From BQJD01 sp964350265 (GTDB taxonomy: Bacteria; Pseudomonadota; Gammaproteobacteria; Arenicellales; CAJQKF01), in the NCBI GenBank assembly GCA_964350265.1, contig CAYGJZ010000009.1, positions 11,525-75,524 on the forward strand: a stretch of DNA of 64,000 bases, in the 5' to 3' direction. The notes beneath the pieces were generated by a model that saw only the letters and a list, made by a program, of their open reading frames with translations, had not been told where the DNA came from and ran no database searches. Below, one piece after another: positions 23,673 through 31,387 of the stretch. Made by a program: the position numbers and the translations under genes. Numbering within the stretch: the stretch's first letter is position 1; every line of letters begins with the position of its first letter.

Positions 23673-24973
23673 TGGAGCTCGCGATGCGCCGCCGACAGGG
23701 CCGTCACCGTGTCGCGGACCTGCGCCGCCGGCCGCCGGCCGGTGAGGGCATCGGCGATGCAGCGGGCGATGACGCCGATGGCCTCGCCGGCGAAGCCGCG
23801 CCGGGTGGTTTCCGGCGTGCCCAGGCGCAGGCCGTTGAGGTCGCCGGCCACCGCTGGCAGGGGCAGACCGATGCCGCAGGCAAGCAGGTTGACCCCGCGC
23901 AACGTCCTCGCCATGGCCTGGCCGCCAGCGAAGGGCGCGGCCTCCACCGCGAGTTGGTGGGTGATCGGCGCCAGTCGTTCGGCGGCGAACACGGGGATAT
24001 CATTCTCTACGAGGTTTCGGTGCAGATCGGCGCACGTTTCCACCATCTTTGACGCGTATTCCCGGCCACAGGCCAGCCAGTCGAGCAGCGTCACGACCAG
24101 CGCGGCGCTCTTCGCGGCGTCGAAATTCGCGGTCAGGCCGGGAAAGGCAATGGCGTCGACACGTTCGGCAAGTTCGTCGTCGTTGATCAGCAGCAGGCCG
24201 GACGGCGGTCCGCCGAGGCTCTTGTAGGTGCTCATCGACACCAGGTGGGCACCGGCGGCCAGCGGATTCGGCCAGGCGTCGCCGGCGATCAACCCGGACA
24301 GGTGGGCGGCATCGAACAACACCTTGGCCCCGTGCCGATCGGCGATGGCGCGGATCTCCGCCACCGGGTGGTGGGCAAGGTTGAGGCTGCCGCCAATGGT
24401 CACGAGGCGCGGCGAACACTGCCTGGCCAGCGTCTCCAGCGCGTCGACGTCGACGGTGTAGCGCCCGGCGTCCACCGGCGCCTCGACGATGTTGAGGCCG
24501 TACAGGCCGGCGGCGCCGGCGTGGTGATGGGTGACGTGGCCGCCGATGGACGCCGGCGGCACGATCACCGTGTCCCCCGGGCGACAGCAGGCCATGAACG
24601 CATACAGGTTGGCCATTGCCCCGGAGGCAACGCGGATCTCGGCGTGGCGGGCGCGGAACACCTCGCAGGCCAGCGTGGCGGCATAGACCTCGATGCGCTC
24701 GATGGCCTCCAGGCCCATTTCGTACTTGTCCCCCGGGTGACCCAGCGACGGGCGCGAGCCGAGACCGGCGGCAAGCATGGCCTCGGCGGCGGGGTTCATG
24801 ATGTTGGTGGCCGGGTTGAGATTGATGCACTCGACCTCGTGGATGCGGCGGTTCTCGGCCACCGCGTCGAGGAGGGCGCGGTGGCGGTCGTCGAGTTCCC
24901 GGGCATCGAAGGCGCCGGCCAGGGCGCGGATGGTGTCATCGGTGGCGATCCAGGGTCGTGGCGACAGGGTCAT
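23618..24973 (-). CDS. SHMT-like PLP enzyme lacking folate-site catalytic residues
   Basis: 451 residues of the serine hydroxymethyltransferase fold. The PLP lysine is Lys251 in SMSTYKSLGGPPSG, with Asp221/His224 in FDAAHLSGLIAG, and the carboxylate-binding Arg383 in GLRLGTPETTRRG is kept. The segment that is KYAEGYPG in true SHMT reads RPSLGHPG (74-81): the Tyr is replaced by Pro75 and the catalytic Glu by Leu77. A THF-dependent hydroxymethyl transfer is therefore doubtful; a THF-independent aldolase or retro-aldolase on beta-hydroxy amino acids is a possible alternative (inference). A GGAGAG site precedes the ATG. It is divergent from a GlxA-type regulator. Confidence 0.85.
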   Translation of the reverse strand: MTLSPRPWIATDDTIRALAGAFDARELDDRHRALLDAVAENRRIHEVECINLNPATNIMNPAAEAMLAAGLGSRPSLGHPGDKYEMGLEAIERIEVYAATLACEVFRARHAEIRVASGAMANLYAFMACCRPGDTVIVPPASIGGHVTHHHAGAAGLYGLNIVEAPVDAGRYTVDVDALETLARQCSPRLVTIGGSLNLAHHPVAEIRAIADRHGAKVLFDAAHLSGLIAGDAWPNPLAAGAHLVSMSTYKSLGGPPSGLLLINDDELAERVDAIAFPGLTANFDAAKSAALVVTLLDWLACGREYASKMVETCADLHRNLVENDIPVFAAERLAPITHQLAVEAAPFAGGQAMARTLRGVNLLACGIGLPLPAVAGDLNGLRLGTPETTRRGFAGEAIGVIARCIADALTGRRPAAQVRDTVTALSAAHRELHYLRATPGEVDGASVHSR

Positions 24974-25062
24974 GGCGTCTCTCCAGGGGTTTCGCGCAGT
25001 ATAGGTGGGCCTCGAGGCACGTTATTTTCTGTTTCGGCCAATCTGTTGTAGATTTCGGACCA
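24974..25062. promoter_or_regulatory. Divergent promoter with tandem operator-like repeats
   Basis: On the minus strand a -10 TATACT (25004-24999) serves the SHMT-like gene. On the plus side two direct repeats, TTTCGGCCAAT (from 25032) and TTTCGGACCAAT (from 25053), are spaced exactly 21 bp, two helical turns. This is the usual layout of AraC-family half-sites. They abut the start of the regulator gene, suggesting autoregulation. Confidence 0.5.
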
Positions 25063-26061
25063 ATGACCACGCACTCGCCAACCCCCGACCTGCACGTCGC
25101 CGTGCTGCTGGCGCCGGAGTTCTCCGCCCTGCCCCTGGGCGGCTTCCTCGACACCCTGCGTCACGCCGCCGACGATGCCGATCGCTCGCGGCCGATCCAC
25201 TGCGCCTGGACCCTGCTGTCCCACGACATGGCACCGGTGCGCAGCAGCGCCGGGGTGGACATGCTGCCCACCGCGCGGGCCGACGCCGAGGCCATCGACT
25301 ACGACTACGTGCTGGTGCACGGTGGCCGGCTGGAGGGGCTGCCACGCACGCCGCTGGCGCACCTGCTGTACCTGCGCCGGGCGGCGCAGGCGAAGGTGCC
25401 GCTGATCGGCCTGGACTCGGGCACCTTCCTGCTCGCCGAGGCCGGGCTGCTCGACGGTCGCCGCGCCAGCGTGCACTGGCGCCACCAGCGGGATTTCGCC
25501 CTGCGCTACCCGAAGGTGCACGCCCAGACCGGACGCCTGTACACCTTCGACGGCGATCGCATCACCTGCCCCGGCGGCACCGCCGCCATCGACCTGGCGG
25601 TGGCCCTGGTGACCCGCCACTGCGGCCGCCAGCGCGCGCTCAAGGGCATGGCCGACCTGCTGGTGGACGAGCCGCGCGGTGCCCACCACCAGGTCCGCTC
25701 CTATGCCGAGGGGCACGACGGCGACGCCGATCCGCGCCTGCAGCAGGCGGTGGCGCGCATGCGCGAACGCCTGGGCGAACCGCTGTCCATGGCCGAGCTG
25801 GCGCGCCAGGTCGGCACCTCGGCGCGCCAGCTCGACCGGCTGTTCCGTCGTCACCACGGCCAGTCCCCGGCCCGCTTCTGGCGTGCCATGCGGCTGGACC
25901 ACGCCGCCTGGCGACTGACCAACAGCCACCACGACATGGCGCGCATCGCCGCCGAGTGCGGCTTCGCCGACGCCGCCCACCTCGCCACCCGCTTCCGGCG
26001 CGCCTATGGCTGCACGCCGCGGCAGTACCGCCACGGCGCGCGGCCGGCAACCCCTGCCTAG
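25063..26061 (+). CDS. GlxA/AraC-family regulator with DJ-1/PfpI domain
   Basis: 332 residues. Residues 1-190 form a DJ-1/PfpI-like amidotransferase-fold sensor with VHGGRLEG and LIGLDSGTFLLAEAGLLDGRRASVHW; the nucleophile Cys position is Ser, so it is a ligand sensor rather than an enzyme. The C-terminal 100 residues carry two AraC helix-turn-helix motifs (SMAELARQVGTSARQLDRLF and ARIAAECGFADAAHLATRF). GbdR, CdhR and ArgR of Pseudomonas have this build and control betaine, carnitine or arginine catabolism. The neighbours (SHMT-like enzyme, amino acid ABC transporter) suggest control of an amino acid pathway. Confidence 0.93.
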   Translation: MTTHSPTPDLHVAVLLAPEFSALPLGGFLDTLRHAADDADRSRPIHCAWTLLSHDMAPVRSSAGVDMLPTARADAEAIDYDYVLVHGGRLEGLPRTPLAHLLYLRRAAQAKVPLIGLDSGTFLLAEAGLLDGRRASVHWRHQRDFALRYPKVHAQTGRLYTFDGDRITCPGGTAAIDLAVALVTRHCGRQRALKGMADLLVDEPRGAHHQVRSYAEGHDGDADPRLQQAVARMRERLGEPLSMAELARQVGTSARQLDRLFRRHHGQSPARFWRAMRLDHAAWRLTNSHHDMARIAAECGFADAAHLATRFRRAYGCTPRQYRHGARPATPA

Positions 26062-26133
26062 ACGCCAGCGGCCAGGGACAGGGTGCGGCTCGAGCCCGAC
26101 TTGTGTATGGTTAGGCCTCTCCATGGCAGGCGA

Positions 26134-26197
26134 ACCGGGTCGCTGCCGACCCGGTGGAAAAAGAACCAGGCGCCCGGGAGCTTTCCCGACGAGCGCC
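26134..26197 (+). promoter_or_regulatory. Structured leader upstream of the ABC transporter operon
   Basis: Two consecutive stem-loops. The first pairs ACCGGGTCG (26134-26142) with CGACCCGGT (26147-26155) around CTGC. The second pairs GGCGC (26169-26173) with GCGCC (26193-26197), enclosing an inner CGGGA/TCCCG stem (26175-26179 and 26184-26188). They are joined by GGAAAAAGAACCA. It fits no riboswitch class I know. The remaining 177-base gap has nothing else clear. Confidence 0.5.
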
Positions 26198-26238
26198 ACT
26201 TTCAAACCCGTAGAACCATGACAGTGGAGCCCTTCCCC

Positions 26239-27081
26239 ATGCAGAAGAAACCCCTCATCGCGGCACTGGCCGCCAGCTTGACCATGACCCTCGCCGCCGG
26301 CGCGGCCCAGGCGGCAAGCTGCAGCAACGACACCTGGAACCGGATCATGGAGCGCGGCAAGATCGTGGTCGGGGTCAAGGCCGACTACAAGCCCTGGGGC
26401 TTCCGCGACGAGAGCGGCGAGATCGTGGGCATGGAGGTGGACATGGCCAAGGACGTCGCCGAAACCATGGGCGTGGACCTGGAGCTGGTCTCGGTGCAGT
26501 CCTCCAACCGCATGCAGTTTCTCGAGCAGGGCAAGATCGACCTGATGATCGCCACCATGTCCGACCGCCAGGATCGCCGCGAGATCGTCGGCATCGTGCA
26601 GCCGAACTACTACACCTCCGGCACCAACATCATGGCGCCCAAGGCCCTTGGCCTGAGCCAGTGGGACGAGCTCAAGGGCAAGCCGGTGTGCGGCAAGCAG
26701 GGTGCCTTCTACAACCAGATCGTGGAGGAGCGCTACGGCGCCGAGATCATCGCCTTTACCGGCAATGCCGAGGCCAAGCAGGCGCTGCGCGACAAGAAGT
26801 GCATTGCCTGGGTGTACGACGATTCGTCGATCATGTCCGACCTCTCCTCGGGCAACTACGACGAGTTCGAGATGCCGCTCGCCTCCGAGGACGACAATCC
26901 CTGGGGACTGGCGGTACCGCTGGCGGAGAAGGACTGCGTCTTCGGCCGCTTCATGTCCGGCATGCAGTACAACTGGCACCAGTCCGGCCGGTTGATCGAG
27001 CTGGAAGAGAAGTGGAGCATCCAGCCCACCGCCTACCTCGCCCGCCAGCACGAGCATCACGCCGACTGGTTGGCCGAGTAG
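26239..27081 (+). CDS. Polar amino acid ABC transporter, substrate-binding protein
   Basis: 280 residues. A signal peptide of about 26 residues ends AQA. The rest is a family 3 solute-binding protein: KIVVGVKADYKPWGF at the start, GMEVDMAKDVAE, and DLMIATMSDRQDRREIV typical of amino acid binders. GGAG at 26226-26229 selects ATG 26239 over the in-frame ATG 26218. It acts in the periplasm and delivers an amino acid (glutamate, aspartate or a modified amino acid) to the two permeases downstream. Two pairs of Cys (CGK and KKC; CSN and DCV) may form disulfides. Confidence 0.93.
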   Translation: MQKKPLIAALAASLTMTLAAGAAQAASCSNDTWNRIMERGKIVVGVKADYKPWGFRDESGEIVGMEVDMAKDVAETMGVDLELVSVQSSNRMQFLEQGKIDLMIATMSDRQDRREIVGIVQPNYYTSGTNIMAPKALGLSQWDELKGKPVCGKQGAFYNQIVEERYGAEIIAFTGNAEAKQALRDKKCIAWVYDDSSIMSDLSSGNYDEFEMPLASEDDNPWGLAVPLAEKDCVFGRFMSGMQYNWHQSGRLIELEEKWSIQPTAYLARQHEHHADWLAE

Positions 27082-27103
27082 CCGCGCCCCATCGGCGGGC
27101 CTT

Positions 27104-27134
27104 GCCGCTGCCGGGCGCCACGCCCGGCAGCGGC
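27104..27134. other. 13-bp stem-loop between binding-protein and permease genes
   Basis: GCCGCTGCCGGGC (27104-27116) pairs perfectly with GCCCGGCAGCGGC (27122-27134) over a GCCAC loop, starting 22 bases after the binding-protein stop. Such hairpins protect the 5' mRNA segment and keep binding-protein levels above those of the permeases in other ABC operons. Confidence 0.65.
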
Positions 27135-27142
27135 GGCCTTGA

Positions 27143-27907
27143 ATGACGGTCATGCTGGAAGCCTTCACGGCCTTCTTCGAGCAGTTGGCGCAGGATGCGC
27201 CGCGCTGGAACTTCATCTTCTTCTACGAGGAACGGCAGTTCGATCGCATCGTCGAGGGCCTGGTCACCACCATCAAGCTGTCGGTGGCCTGTGTCTTCTT
27301 CAGCCTCGCCGTCGGCGTCACCGGGGCCTGGATGCAGGGCTCGGACTCGCGCCTGGTGCGCGCCTTCGTGCAGGGCTACGTGCAGTTCTTCCGCAACACG
27401 CCGCCACTGGTGCAGTTGCTGTTCTTCTACTTCGCCCTCGGCCAGTTCACGCCAACCCATTCCCCGGACGGCTGGCTGGAGGTGCCGATCATCTCCAACG
27501 TCGGCTGGGCCATCATCTCGCTGAGCTTCTTCGCCGGCGCCTTCAACGTGGAGATCTTTCGCGCCGGCATCGAGGCGGTGCCGCATTCCACCCGCGAGGC
27601 CGCCGACTCGCTGGGTTTCTCGCGCCTGCAGACCTATGGCTACATCGTGCTGCCGCTGGCGCTTCGGGTCAGCCTGCCGGCCCTGAACAACAACCTGGTC
27701 AACCTGGTGAAGACCACCACCCAGGCCTTCGCCATCGCGGTGCCGGAGCTGCTCTACCAGTCGGTGAGCATCTGGAACGACTACCCCTCGGCCCAGTACC
27801 CGACCATGCTGCTGCTGTTCGTGGTCTACATCCTGCTGGTGGGCGTGGTGGTGTTCACCATGCATCGCTGGGAGCGCAGCATGCGCATCCCGGGCTACGG
27901 CCAGTGA
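27143..27907 (+). CDS. Polar amino acid ABC transporter, permease 1 (HisM/HisQ family)
   Basis: 254 residues with about five transmembrane segments. The GTP-like RNTPPLVQLLFFYF motif of polar amino acid permeases is at 84-97, and the EAA loop that docks the ATPase reads REAADSLGFSRLQTYGYIVLP (from 151). It lies in the inner membrane. The ATG is 8 bases after the intergenic stem-loop. Its stop overlaps the GTG of the second permease. Confidence 0.93.
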   Translation: MTVMLEAFTAFFEQLAQDAPRWNFIFFYEERQFDRIVEGLVTTIKLSVACVFFSLAVGVTGAWMQGSDSRLVRAFVQGYVQFFRNTPPLVQLLFFYFALGQFTPTHSPDGWLEVPIISNVGWAIISLSFFAGAFNVEIFRAGIEAVPHSTREAADSLGFSRLQTYGYIVLPLALRVSLPALNNNLVNLVKTTTQAFAIAVPELLYQSVSIWNDYPSAQYPTMLLLFVVYILLVGVVVFTMHRWERSMRIPGYGQ

Positions 27908-28815
27908 ACCGGCGCCGCGGCGGCCGCGCGCTTCCCGGGGTCGACGCCCCGGCATGCACCGACCTGCCGGTAATGCTGGCCGGCGACCCGCGCCGTGGCC
28001 AGGGGCCGGACGCCTACCTGTACACGCGCTGGCTGGCCAGCCTGCCGCCATGGACGCCGCTGGCCCTGCTCGCGGTGATCTTCGCCTGGCCGCTGATCGC
28101 ACAGGCACAGGGCAGCGGCTACGGCCAGGCCGAAGCCTTCGACGCGCTGTGGCGCTGGATGCCCTTCATCGTCTCCGAGGGGTTCTTCTTCAACGTGCTG
28201 ATCTCCTTCCTGTCGATGGCGGTGGGCACCGTATCCGGCGCCGTGCTCGGCCTGGCACAGATCTCGCCGCGCGCAGTGGTGCGACGGCCGGCATGGTTCG
28301 TCACCCAGGTGTTTCGCAACTCGCCGTGGCTGGTGCTGCTGTTCATCGTGCTGCTGGCCTTCCCCTACGAGGTGGTCATCGGCACCCGGGTGATCCCGGT
28401 ACCGGACTGGATCAAGGCGGTGTTCGGCCTGTCGTTGCCGGTCATGGCGAACCTCTCCGAAGTGGTGCGCGGCGCGGTGGTCTCGATCCCCAGCGCACAG
28501 TGGGAGGCGGCCGAGTCGCTGGCCTTCACCCGTCGCCAGACGCTGTGGCAGATCATCCTGCCGCAGTGCTTCAAGCGCATGATCCCGCCGTGGATGAACT
28601 GGTACGCCATCCTCACCATGGCCACGCCGCTGTGCTCGCTGCTCGGCGTGGAGGAAATCATCACCCTGTCGCGCCAGGCGATGGAGGCGGAGAACAACCA
28701 CCCGGAGCTGCTGGTGCCCTTCTTCGGCTTCGCGCTGGTGATCTTCTTCGCCTACTGCTACCCCATCGCGCGCCTGACCATACGCCTGGAACGACGCTAC
28801 ACCGTAAAGTTGTAG
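27904..28815 (+). CDS. Polar amino acid ABC transporter, permease 2 (HisM/HisQ family)
   Basis: 303 residues from the overlapping GTG. A 50-residue, Arg/Pro-rich cytoplasmic extension precedes the first membrane segment; an ATG at 27973 would shorten it by 23 residues. FRNSPWLVLLFIVLLAFPYEV is the conserved permease motif and WEAAESLAFTRRQTLWQIILP the EAA loop. It pairs with permease 1 to form the membrane channel. It ends 9 bases before the ATPase gene. Confidence 0.93.
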   Translation: MNRRRGGRALPGVDAPACTDLPVMLAGDPRRGQGPDAYLYTRWLASLPPWTPLALLAVIFAWPLIAQAQGSGYGQAEAFDALWRWMPFIVSEGFFFNVLISFLSMAVGTVSGAVLGLAQISPRAVVRRPAWFVTQVFRNSPWLVLLFIVLLAFPYEVVIGTRVIPVPDWIKAVFGLSLPVMANLSEVVRGAVVSIPSAQWEAAESLAFTRRQTLWQIILPQCFKRMIPPWMNWYAILTMATPLCSLLGVEEIITLSRQAMEAENNHPELLVPFFGFALVIFFAYCYPIARLTIRLERRYTVKL

Positions 28816-28824
28816 AGAACCGCC

Positions 28825-29577
28825 ATGAACGAGACCTGGACACCCGACCAACCCATCGTCTCGCTGAAGGACGTGCACAAGTCCTTCGGTTCCCTGGAAG
28901 TGATCAAGGGCGTCAGCCTCGACATCATGAAGGGCGAGGTGGTGTGCATCATCGGCCCGTCGGGCTCGGGGAAGTCGACGCTGATCCGCTGCATCAACGC
29001 CCTCAACGACATCCAGTCCGGGTCCATCACCGTGGAGGGCCGCGAGGTGCACGACCCGGGGCTGGACAAGCTCGCGTTGCGCAAGAAGGTCGGCATGGTG
29101 TTCCAGCAGTACAACCTGTTCCCGCACAAGACGGCGCTGGAGAACATCATGATGGCGCCGCTGAAGGTGCTGCGGCAGGACCGTGCGGCGGTGGCGGAGC
29201 GTGCCCGCGCGCTGCTGGCCAAGGTACGCCTGGAAGGCAAGGAGGACGCCTACCCGGGGGAGCTGTCCGGTGGCCAGCAGCAGCGCGTCGCCATCGCCCG
29301 TTCGCTGGCCATGAGCCCGGCGGTGATGCTGTTCGACGAGGTGACCGCCGCGCTGGACCCGGAAACGGTGAAGGAGGTGCTCAACACCATCCGCGATCTC
29401 GCCGCCGACGGCATGACCTGCATCCTGGTGACCCACGAGATGGGCTTCGCCCGCGAGATCGCCGACCACATCTATTTCACCGACCGCGGCGTCATCGTCG
29501 AGCACGGCCCGCCGTCGACCTTCTTCAGCGAGGCCCGCGACCCGCGTACCCGCGAGTTCCTCTCGCAGATCCTCTAG
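28825..29577 (+). CDS. Polar amino acid ABC transporter, ATP-binding protein
   Basis: 250 residues. The Walker A GPSGSGKS is at 44-51, Q-loop FQQYNLFPHKTALENI, signature ELSGGQQQRVAIARSLA, Walker B AVMLFDEVTAALDPE, and H-loop VTHEMGFAREIADH. It closely matches GlnQ/HisP-type ATPases and powers the two permeases upstream. Its TAG stop forms a CTAG palindrome shared with the convergent SDR gene, leaving no room for a terminator between them. Confidence 0.96.
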   Translation: MNETWTPDQPIVSLKDVHKSFGSLEVIKGVSLDIMKGEVVCIIGPSGSGKSTLIRCINALNDIQSGSITVEGREVHDPGLDKLALRKKVGMVFQQYNLFPHKTALENIMMAPLKVLRQDRAAVAERARALLAKVRLEGKEDAYPGELSGGQQQRVAIARSLAMSPAVMLFDEVTAALDPETVKEVLNTIRDLAADGMTCILVTHEMGFAREIADHIYFTDRGVIVEHGPPSTFFSEARDPRTREFLSQIL

Positions 29578-30332
29578 CGCCCGCCGGCGGCGTCGATGAA
29601 GGCTCCGGTCACGTAGGAGGCATCCTCGCCGAGCAGCCAGGCCACCGCCGCCGCGATCTCGTCGGCGCTGCCGCCGCGGCCCATCGGCAGGGTCGCGCCG
29701 AGGCGGGCCACGCGACCGGGTTCGCCGCCGTCGGCATGGATGCCGGTGTCGATGATGCCCGGGCGCACCGCGTTGACGCGCACACCGTGCGGCGCCTCTT
29801 CCACCGCCAGTCCGCGGGTGAAGGTGTCGATGGCGCCCTTGCTGGCGGCATAGTCCACGTACTCCCCCGGCGAACCCCAGCGCGCCGCCGCCGAGGAGAC
29901 GTTGACGATGGCGCCGCCGTGACCGCCGAAACGGCGCGACATGCGCCTGACCGCCTCGCGCGCGCAGAGCATGGCGCCGATCACGTTGACCTCGAAGATG
30001 CGTCGCATGCGGGCCGCGCTGATGGCGTCGAAGGTGGTCTGCCGATCGAGGATGCCGGCATTGTTGACCAGTGCCGTGAGCGGCGCCGGGCGGGCATCCA
30101 CGGCCCGGAACATGGCCAGCACCTGGTCTTCGTCGGCGACGTCGGCGGCAACCAGGAAGGCACTGCCGCCGGCATCCTCGATGTCGGCGCACAGGGCGGC
30201 GGCGGCATCGGCGTCGCGGCGGTAGTTGATGCCGACATCGTAGCCCGCCCGCGCCAGGCGCCGGGCGCAGGCGGCGCCGATGCCGCGGCCGCCGCCGGTG
30301 ACCAGGGCAATGCCGCGCGGCGCGGCGCTCAC
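29574..30332 (-). CDS. ygfF: Short-chain dehydrogenase/reductase, YgfF type
   Basis: 252 residues, classical SDR with TGGGRGIG (12-19), LVNNAGIL, VNVSSAAARWGSPGEYVDYAASKGAID (catalytic Ser, Tyr, Lys) and DASYVTGAFIDAAGG. The overall match to E. coli YgfF is close, including the GGEPGRV segment. The substrate is unknown; YgfF is listed as a glucose-1-dehydrogenase-like oxidoreductase. The GTG start overlaps the hemE stop. Confidence 0.88.
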   Translation of the reverse strand: MSAAPRGIALVTGGGRGIGAACARRLARAGYDVGINYRRDADAAAALCADIEDAGGSAFLVAADVADEDQVLAMFRAVDARPAPLTALVNNAGILDRQTTFDAISAARMRRIFEVNVIGAMLCAREAVRRMSRRFGGHGGAIVNVSSAAARWGSPGEYVDYAASKGAIDTFTRGLAVEEAPHGVRVNAVRPGIIDTGIHADGGEPGRVARLGATLPMGRGGSADEIAAAVAWLLGEDASYVTGAFIDAAGGR

Positions 30333-31378
30333 CCCGCCGGCCTCGCCGACAACTCGTGCACGGCGTCGACCATGACCTTGACACGGTCCGGGTCGATGTC
30401 AGGGGTAATGCCGTGGCCGAGGTTGAACACGTGCCTCCCGGGGGCGCCGAAGTCGTCCAGCACCGCGGCCACCTCGGCGCGGATGGCGGCGCTGGAACCG
30501 TGCAGGCTGGCCGGGTCCATGTTGCCCTGCAGGGCCACGCCTTCGCCAAGCCGGGCACGCACCTCGCCGAGCGACGCGGTCCAGTCCAGGCCGATGCCGC
30601 TGCAGCCGGTGGCGGCGATATCCTCGGCCCACTGGCCACCGCCCTTGGTGAACAGGATCACCGGGCGCTCGTTGCCGACGGCCTCGACGATGCGTGCCAT
30701 GTAGGGCAGGGAAAACTCGCGGTAGGCGCGCGCGCCGAGGGCGCCGCCCCAGGTGTCGAACACCATCAGCGCGTCGACGCCCGCCGCGCACTGCGCGCGC
30801 AGGTAGTCGATCACCGCGTCGGTGACCACCGACAGCATGCGATGGGCCACGAGCGGCGAGGTGTAGATCATGCCCTTGATGCGCTTGAAGTCCCGGCTGC
30901 TGCCGCCTTCCACCATGTAGGTGGCGAGGGTCCACGGGCTGCCGGCAAAGCCGATCAACGGCACCGAGCGGTCGAGGGCGCGGACAATGGTGCGCACCGC
31001 GTCCATGACGTAGCCGAGCGCGTCTTCCGGGTCCGGCGCATGCAGCGCGTCGACGTCGGCGGCGCGGCGTACCGGGCGGGCGAGCCTGGGTCCGACGCCT
31101 TCGTCCAGCGACAGGCCGAGTCCCATGGCATCGGGAATGGTGAGGATGTCGGAGAACAGGATCGCGGCATCCAGGGGATAGCGGCGCAACGGCTGCAGGG
31201 TCACCTCGCAGGCCAGCTCCGGATTGCGGCACAGGTCGAGAAAGCTGCCGGCCTCGGTGCGGGTGGCGCGGTACTCGGGCAGGTAGCGACCGGCCTGGCG
31301 CATGATCCACACCGGGGTGTGGTCGGTGGGCTCACCACGCAGTGCGCGCAGGAAGTTGTCGTTTTGCAGTGGTCGCAC
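30329..31378 (-). CDS. hemE: Uroporphyrinogen decarboxylase
   Basis: 349 residues from a GTG. It decarboxylates the four acetates of uroporphyrinogen III to give coproporphyrinogen III in haem synthesis. The N-terminal signature WIMRQAGRYLPEYR, the catalytic Asp in ILFSDILTIPDAMG, GFAGSPWTLATYMVEGG, and FDTWGGALGARAY are present. It starts 9 bases after pyrF ends, so pyrF, hemE and the SDR gene are probably one transcript. Confidence 0.97.
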   Translation of the reverse strand: MRPLQNDNFLRALRGEPTDHTPVWIMRQAGRYLPEYRATRTEAGSFLDLCRNPELACEVTLQPLRRYPLDAAILFSDILTIPDAMGLGLSLDEGVGPRLARPVRRAADVDALHAPDPEDALGYVMDAVRTIVRALDRSVPLIGFAGSPWTLATYMVEGGSSRDFKRIKGMIYTSPLVAHRMLSVVTDAVIDYLRAQCAAGVDALMVFDTWGGALGARAYREFSLPYMARIVEAVGNERPVILFTKGGGQWAEDIAATGCSGIGLDWTASLGEVRARLGEGVALQGNMDPASLHGSSAAIRAEVAAVLDDFGAPGRHVFNLGHGITPDIDPDRVKVMVDAVHELSARPAG

Positions 31379-31387
31379 GACGCGGCT

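Noticed and set aside
26062..26238. Glycine riboswitch upstream of the amino acid importer
   Set aside because: Stems are present but the conserved glycine aptamer core bases and a tandem aptamer are not. Kept only as a structured leader of unknown type.
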